Source: CAYYWP01 sp964475125 (GTDB taxonomy: Bacteria > Desulfobacterota > Binatia > HRBIN30 > CADEER01). Taken from it: 16,196 nt of DNA. The translations under genes and the position numbers were made by a program. Under the pieces are notes generated by a model. That model made no database searches and was not told the DNA's origin. It saw only the letters and a list, made by a program, of their open reading frames with translations. The stretch spans positions 1 to 16,196 of the forward strand of contig CAYYWP010000101.1 of assembly GCA_964475125.1 (NCBI GenBank), in the 5' to 3' direction. Within the stretch, counting starts at the first letter, position 1. The number at the start of each line of letters is the position of its first letter. Shown one piece after another: positions 14,108-16,196 of this stretch.

Positions 14108-14550
14108 CGCACGAGTCGTACGGCGATCAGAGTGGTGATCGCGGCCAGACAGATCAGGTGGTCGCGACAGATCGCGCGCGCCAGGGCACTCTGCCGCTCC
14201 GGCGGATCGACGCGGCTGCCGAGACGCACAGCATTCGGAAACACGCGCGCGGCCGCCAGCGCGGTGGGAAAGACCGCCAGCAGCAATGACGCACCTGCCA
14301 CCCAGAAGGATGCCGGTCCGCGCACCAGCTCCACCAGGACCGCGATCACCATGATCACCATCGCCGCGCCGATCAGCCGGTTCATCGGTCGCGCTTCGGT
14401 GGTCACGCGCCGGTAGTAGGCGGCGATCGAGGCCAGGATCGACTCGGGCAACGGCGCCGGCGGCGGCGGCGCGCGCCGCACCTGCAGGTCGAACATCAGG
14501 TCCATCCACAGCACCGCGAGCAGGAATCCAGCACAGATGCCGACGATCAT
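14104..14550 (-). CDS. Small integral membrane protein, function unknown
   Basis: This 148-residue protein starts at the ATG at 14550 (MIVGICAGFLLAVLW), preceded by the strong ribosome site GGGAGGG; a longer upstream frame is not needed. About four membrane segments are visible at 2-20, 58-77, 81-101 and 129-145. A charged loop YYRRVTTEARPMNRLI (45-60) and a second loop ARVFPNAVRLGSRVDPPERQ (101-120) lie between them. The pattern resembles uncharacterised DUF1772-like membrane proteins, but the match is from memory and weak. It lies 96 bp downstream of the LysR gene on the same strand. Its TAG stop (14106-14104) falls inside the terminal repeat of the MITE-like element, so the last residues or the stop may have been altered by insertion. 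Confidence 0.7.
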   Translation of the reverse strand: MIVGICAGFLLAVLWMDLMFDLQVRRAPPPPAPLPESILASIAAYYRRVTTEARPMNRLIGAAMVIMVIAVLVELVRGPASFWVAGASLLLAVFPTALAAARVFPNAVRLGSRVDPPERQSALARAICRDHLICLAAITTLIAVRLVR

Positions 14551-14646
14551 CGATCCCTCCCTTTCACCGCTCAGTGCGGGCGCCGCCGGAGGTACGCCCG
14601 GAGGGCGGCGACGCTGCACCGACGGCAATCACTCCGGCGTCACGCA

Positions 14647-15552
14647 TCACGTCGCCAGGGGCTCGAAGCGGCGCAGGTCAGCGACCAGATGGTCGACGAA
14701 GGCGCGCACCCGCGCCGACGCTCGCCGCCCCGCGCCGTAGACGACGTGGATCGGGAGCGGCGGCGGCTCCCAGGCCTGGAGCAGCGACACCAAGGCACCG
14801 GTCTCCAGCTCGGCGGCAACCATGTACGAGAGCAGCATCGTCACGCCGTGACCATCTCGAACGCTGGCGACCGCGATATCGGGCAGGTTGGTAGTGAAGC
14901 GCGGCGCCACCGACACGGCGATGCGGCCCCCGCCGTTCGGGAAGACCCACTCGCGCCCCGGGGTGAGTCCGGTGAACGACACCACATCATGCGCCGCGAG
15001 CTCGCCAGGCGTGGCCGGCGTCCCGCGCGCAGCCAGGTAGGCTGGAGCGGCACAAACCACGCGGCGCACCGAGCCTACTCGCACCGCCGTCAGCGACGAG
15101 TCGGGCAGAGGCCCGATGCGCGCCGCTACATCGATGCCTTCGTGCAGCAGATTGACGATGCGATCGACGAACAACGTGCGGATCTCGACTCGGGGATGAC
15201 GGCGGAGAAAGTCAAGCGCCAGCGGCGCCACGTGCAAGCGGCCGAACATCGCCGACGCCGTGACCGCGAGGCCGCCGCGCAGGTCGCGGTGCGATCCGGC
15301 GGCCGCGGCTTCCGCATCGTCCAGCTCGGCGAGGATGCGACGACAGTCGGAGAGAAAACGCTCGCCCGCTTCGGTGAGGCGCACGACCCGCGTCGTGCGG
15401 TGCAACAGCCGCGTGCCGATGCGCGCCTCCAGGCCGGCGACCGCGCGCGTCACGGCGGCGGGCGAAAGCCCGAGCGACCGCGCGGCAGGAGCAAACCCGC
15501 CGGCGCCTGCGACCGCAACGAACACCCGCATGTTTTCGAACCGATCAGGCAC
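14647..15552 (-). CDS. LysR-family transcriptional regulator
   Basis: This 301-residue regulator has the normal LTTR length. The N-terminal winged helix-turn-helix spans about 4-63 (FENMRVFVAVAGAGGFAPAA, SLGLSPAAVTRAVAGLEARI, LLHRTTRVVRLTEAG). A linker helix and the effector-binding domain (about 89-294) follow, of the CrgA/DmlR-like group judging by EIRTLFVDRIVNLLHEGIDVAARIG. The start is GTG at 15552, giving MPDRFENMRVFV as in relatives; the next ATG, at 15531, would cut into the HTH. It is divergent from the flavoprotein at 15686, with 133 bp between, including a T-N11-A dyad next to its own start. The usual inference is that it controls the divergent gene and itself. The effector is unknown. 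Confidence 0.95.
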   Translation of the reverse strand: MPDRFENMRVFVAVAGAGGFAPAARSLGLSPAAVTRAVAGLEARIGTRLLHRTTRVVRLTEAGERFLSDCRRILAELDDAEAAAAGSHRDLRGGLAVTASAMFGRLHVAPLALDFLRRHPRVEIRTLFVDRIVNLLHEGIDVAARIGPLPDSSLTAVRVGSVRRVVCAAPAYLAARGTPATPGELAAHDVVSFTGLTPGREWVFPNGGGRIAVSVAPRFTTNLPDIAVASVRDGHGVTMLLSYMVAAELETGALVSLLQAWEPPPLPIHVVYGAGRRASARVRAFVDHLVADLRRFEPLAT

Positions 15553-15556
15553 ATTA

Positions 15557-15571
15557 TTTCATTATCTGAAA
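15557..15571. promoter_or_regulatory. Putative LysR-type binding site (T-N11-A dyad)
   Basis: TTTCATTATCTGAAA is an interrupted palindrome with TTTCA and TGAAA arms around five bases. Its inner 13 bases (15558-15570) fit the LysR-type T-N11-A rule exactly. It lies five bases upstream of the LysR start codon, in a locally AT-rich patch of an otherwise GC-rich intergenic region shared with the divergent flavoprotein gene. The dyad is seen directly; binding is inferred. Confidence 0.6.
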
Positions 15572-15685
15572 CGGTGATCTTCCAACAGAGGATATTCACA
15601 GGCGCATCCGCGGGAACTATTACGCATCTCATCTGTAACCCGGCACATGAGGCACCGGTGATTCATAGGGAACGGGAGGTCTGTC

Positions 15686-16196
15686 ATGGCACATCGCTTC
15701 GCTCAAATCGCATTCACCCCCGCCGTCAAGGCGGCCCAGGAGCGCGGCGGCAGCCGCGCCTCGTACGAGCGCTTTGCGGACCGCGGCCCTTCCTCCGATC
15801 GACTCGGAGAGGAGGAGGTGGGGTTCCTCGCCGATCGCGACAGCTTCTACCTGGCAACCGTGTCGGAGACCGGGTGGCCGTACGTGCAGCACCGCGGCGG
15901 ACCGCCGGGATTCGTCACCGTGCTCGACGACCGCACCATCGCCTTCGCCGATTTCCGCGGCAATCGGCAGTACGTGAGCGTCGGCAACCTGGCCGGTGAC
16001 GACCGGGTATCGCTGATCTTCGTCGATTACCCGAACCGGCGCCGTCTCAAGCTGCTCGGACGTGCCCGCATCGTCGAAGCGGATCAGGACCCCGAGCTGA
16101 TCGAACGCCTCTCGCACCCTGGCTACGACGCGCGGGTCGAGCGCGCCGTGGTGATCCGGGTCGACGCCTTCGATTGGAACTGCCCGCAGCACATCA
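15686..16196 (+). CDS. Pyridoxamine 5'-phosphate oxidase family flavoprotein, N-terminal part
   Basis: The gene runs off the window; 170 residues are visible. The ATG at 15686 follows a good ribosome site, GGGAGG. The sequence has the split-barrel FMN-binding pattern of a subgroup of PNPOx-like proteins: RDSFYLATVSETGWPYVQHR (51-70), IAFADFRGNRQYVSVGNL (85-102), DDRVSLIFVDYPNRRRLKLL (105-124), and the characteristic DWNCPQHI at 163-170. Known members are either about 200 residues alone or are fused to a ferredoxin-reductase and 2Fe-2S module; the cut prevents choosing. It is probably an FMN-dependent oxidoreductase, not vitamin B6 synthesis. Control by the divergent LysR regulator is likely. 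Confidence 0.9.
   Translation, partial: MAHRFAQIAFTPAVKAAQERGGSRASYERFADRGPSSDRLGEEEVGFLADRDSFYLATVSETGWPYVQHRGGPPGFVTVLDDRTIAFADFRGNRQYVSVGNLAGDDRVSLIFVDYPNRRRLKLLGRARIVEADQDPELIERLSHPGYDARVERAVVIRVDAFDWNCPQHI

Noticed and set aside
13650..14138. Plus-strand open frame of 162 codons in the repeat-rich interval
   Set aside because: Its translation (STSSGQVLSPSKD and similar) is the known kind of artefact from TTCGAC-type hairpins plus MITE sequence.
14581..14610. CGCCGCC...GGCGGCG inverted pair between the LysR and membrane protein genes as a terminator
   Set aside because: The stem is only seven base pairs with a 16-base loop and no T-tract; such pairs are expected by chance at this GC content.
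14689..15999. Plus-strand open frame of 436 codons across the LysR gene and into the flavoprotein
   Set aside because: It is antisense to a clear LysR gene and out of frame with the flavoprotein, which has its own ribosome site and conserved sequence.

Overview
This 16.2 kb window is GC-rich (roughly two thirds G+C), gene-dense bacterial chromosome. The mix of family traits points to an uncultured delta-proteobacteria-like lineage (Binatota, Desulfobacterota or Myxococcota type). The traits are Thr/Pro-rich 'TPTPTAT' linkers, cysteine-rich dockerin-like EF-hand modules, a MYXO-CTERM-like tail and dispersed palindromic intergenic repeats. The taxonomic call is inference only. No rRNA, tRNA or CRISPR array was seen.

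Layout. 1-3023 (+): the 3' end of gatA, then gatB and cysK, a housekeeping block in which gatA and gatB are separated by a 230 bp gap carrying a dispersed inverted repeat. 3024-3395: non-coding, with a second dispersed repeat of the 'CACGAAG' type. 3396-6373 (+): a two-gene exported-protein operon. It encodes a seven-repeat PD40/TolB-like protein ending in two dockerin-like modules, then a secreted cohesin-like protein with three Cys-rich repeats and a MYXO-CTERM-like tail. A 22 bp stem hairpin ends this operon and faces convergent infA (6427-6645, -). 6775-8190 (+): a GMC oxidoreductase resembling pyranose 2-oxidase. 8352-9001 (-): a Phd/PIN (VapBC-like) toxin-antitoxin pair with a perfect palindromic operator. 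9089-10063 (-): hemB. 10148-13625 (-): two overlapping genes for GT39-type membrane glycosyltransferases, one with a C-terminal TPR domain. 13626-14103: a long intergenic region holding two palindromic MITE-like elements almost end to end. 14104-14550 (-): a small membrane protein whose stop codon lies in a MITE terminus. 14647-15552 (-): a LysR regulator, divergent from a pyridoxamine-phosphate-oxidase-like flavoprotein (15686 to window end, +), with a T-N11-A dyad between them.

How the genes fit together. The most interesting unit is 3396-6373. A dockerin-bearing propeller and a cohesin-bearing, apparently surface-anchored protein are encoded 17 bp apart, which suggests a small non-cellulosomal cohesin-dockerin cell-surface complex. 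The two GT39-type genes a few kb away are candidates for glycosylating its Thr/Pro linkers, but that link is speculative. The LysR/flavoprotein pair looks like a conventional divergently regulated unit. The rest is housekeeping (tRNA-dependent amidation, cysteine synthesis, translation initiation, haem synthesis) with accessory insertions between.
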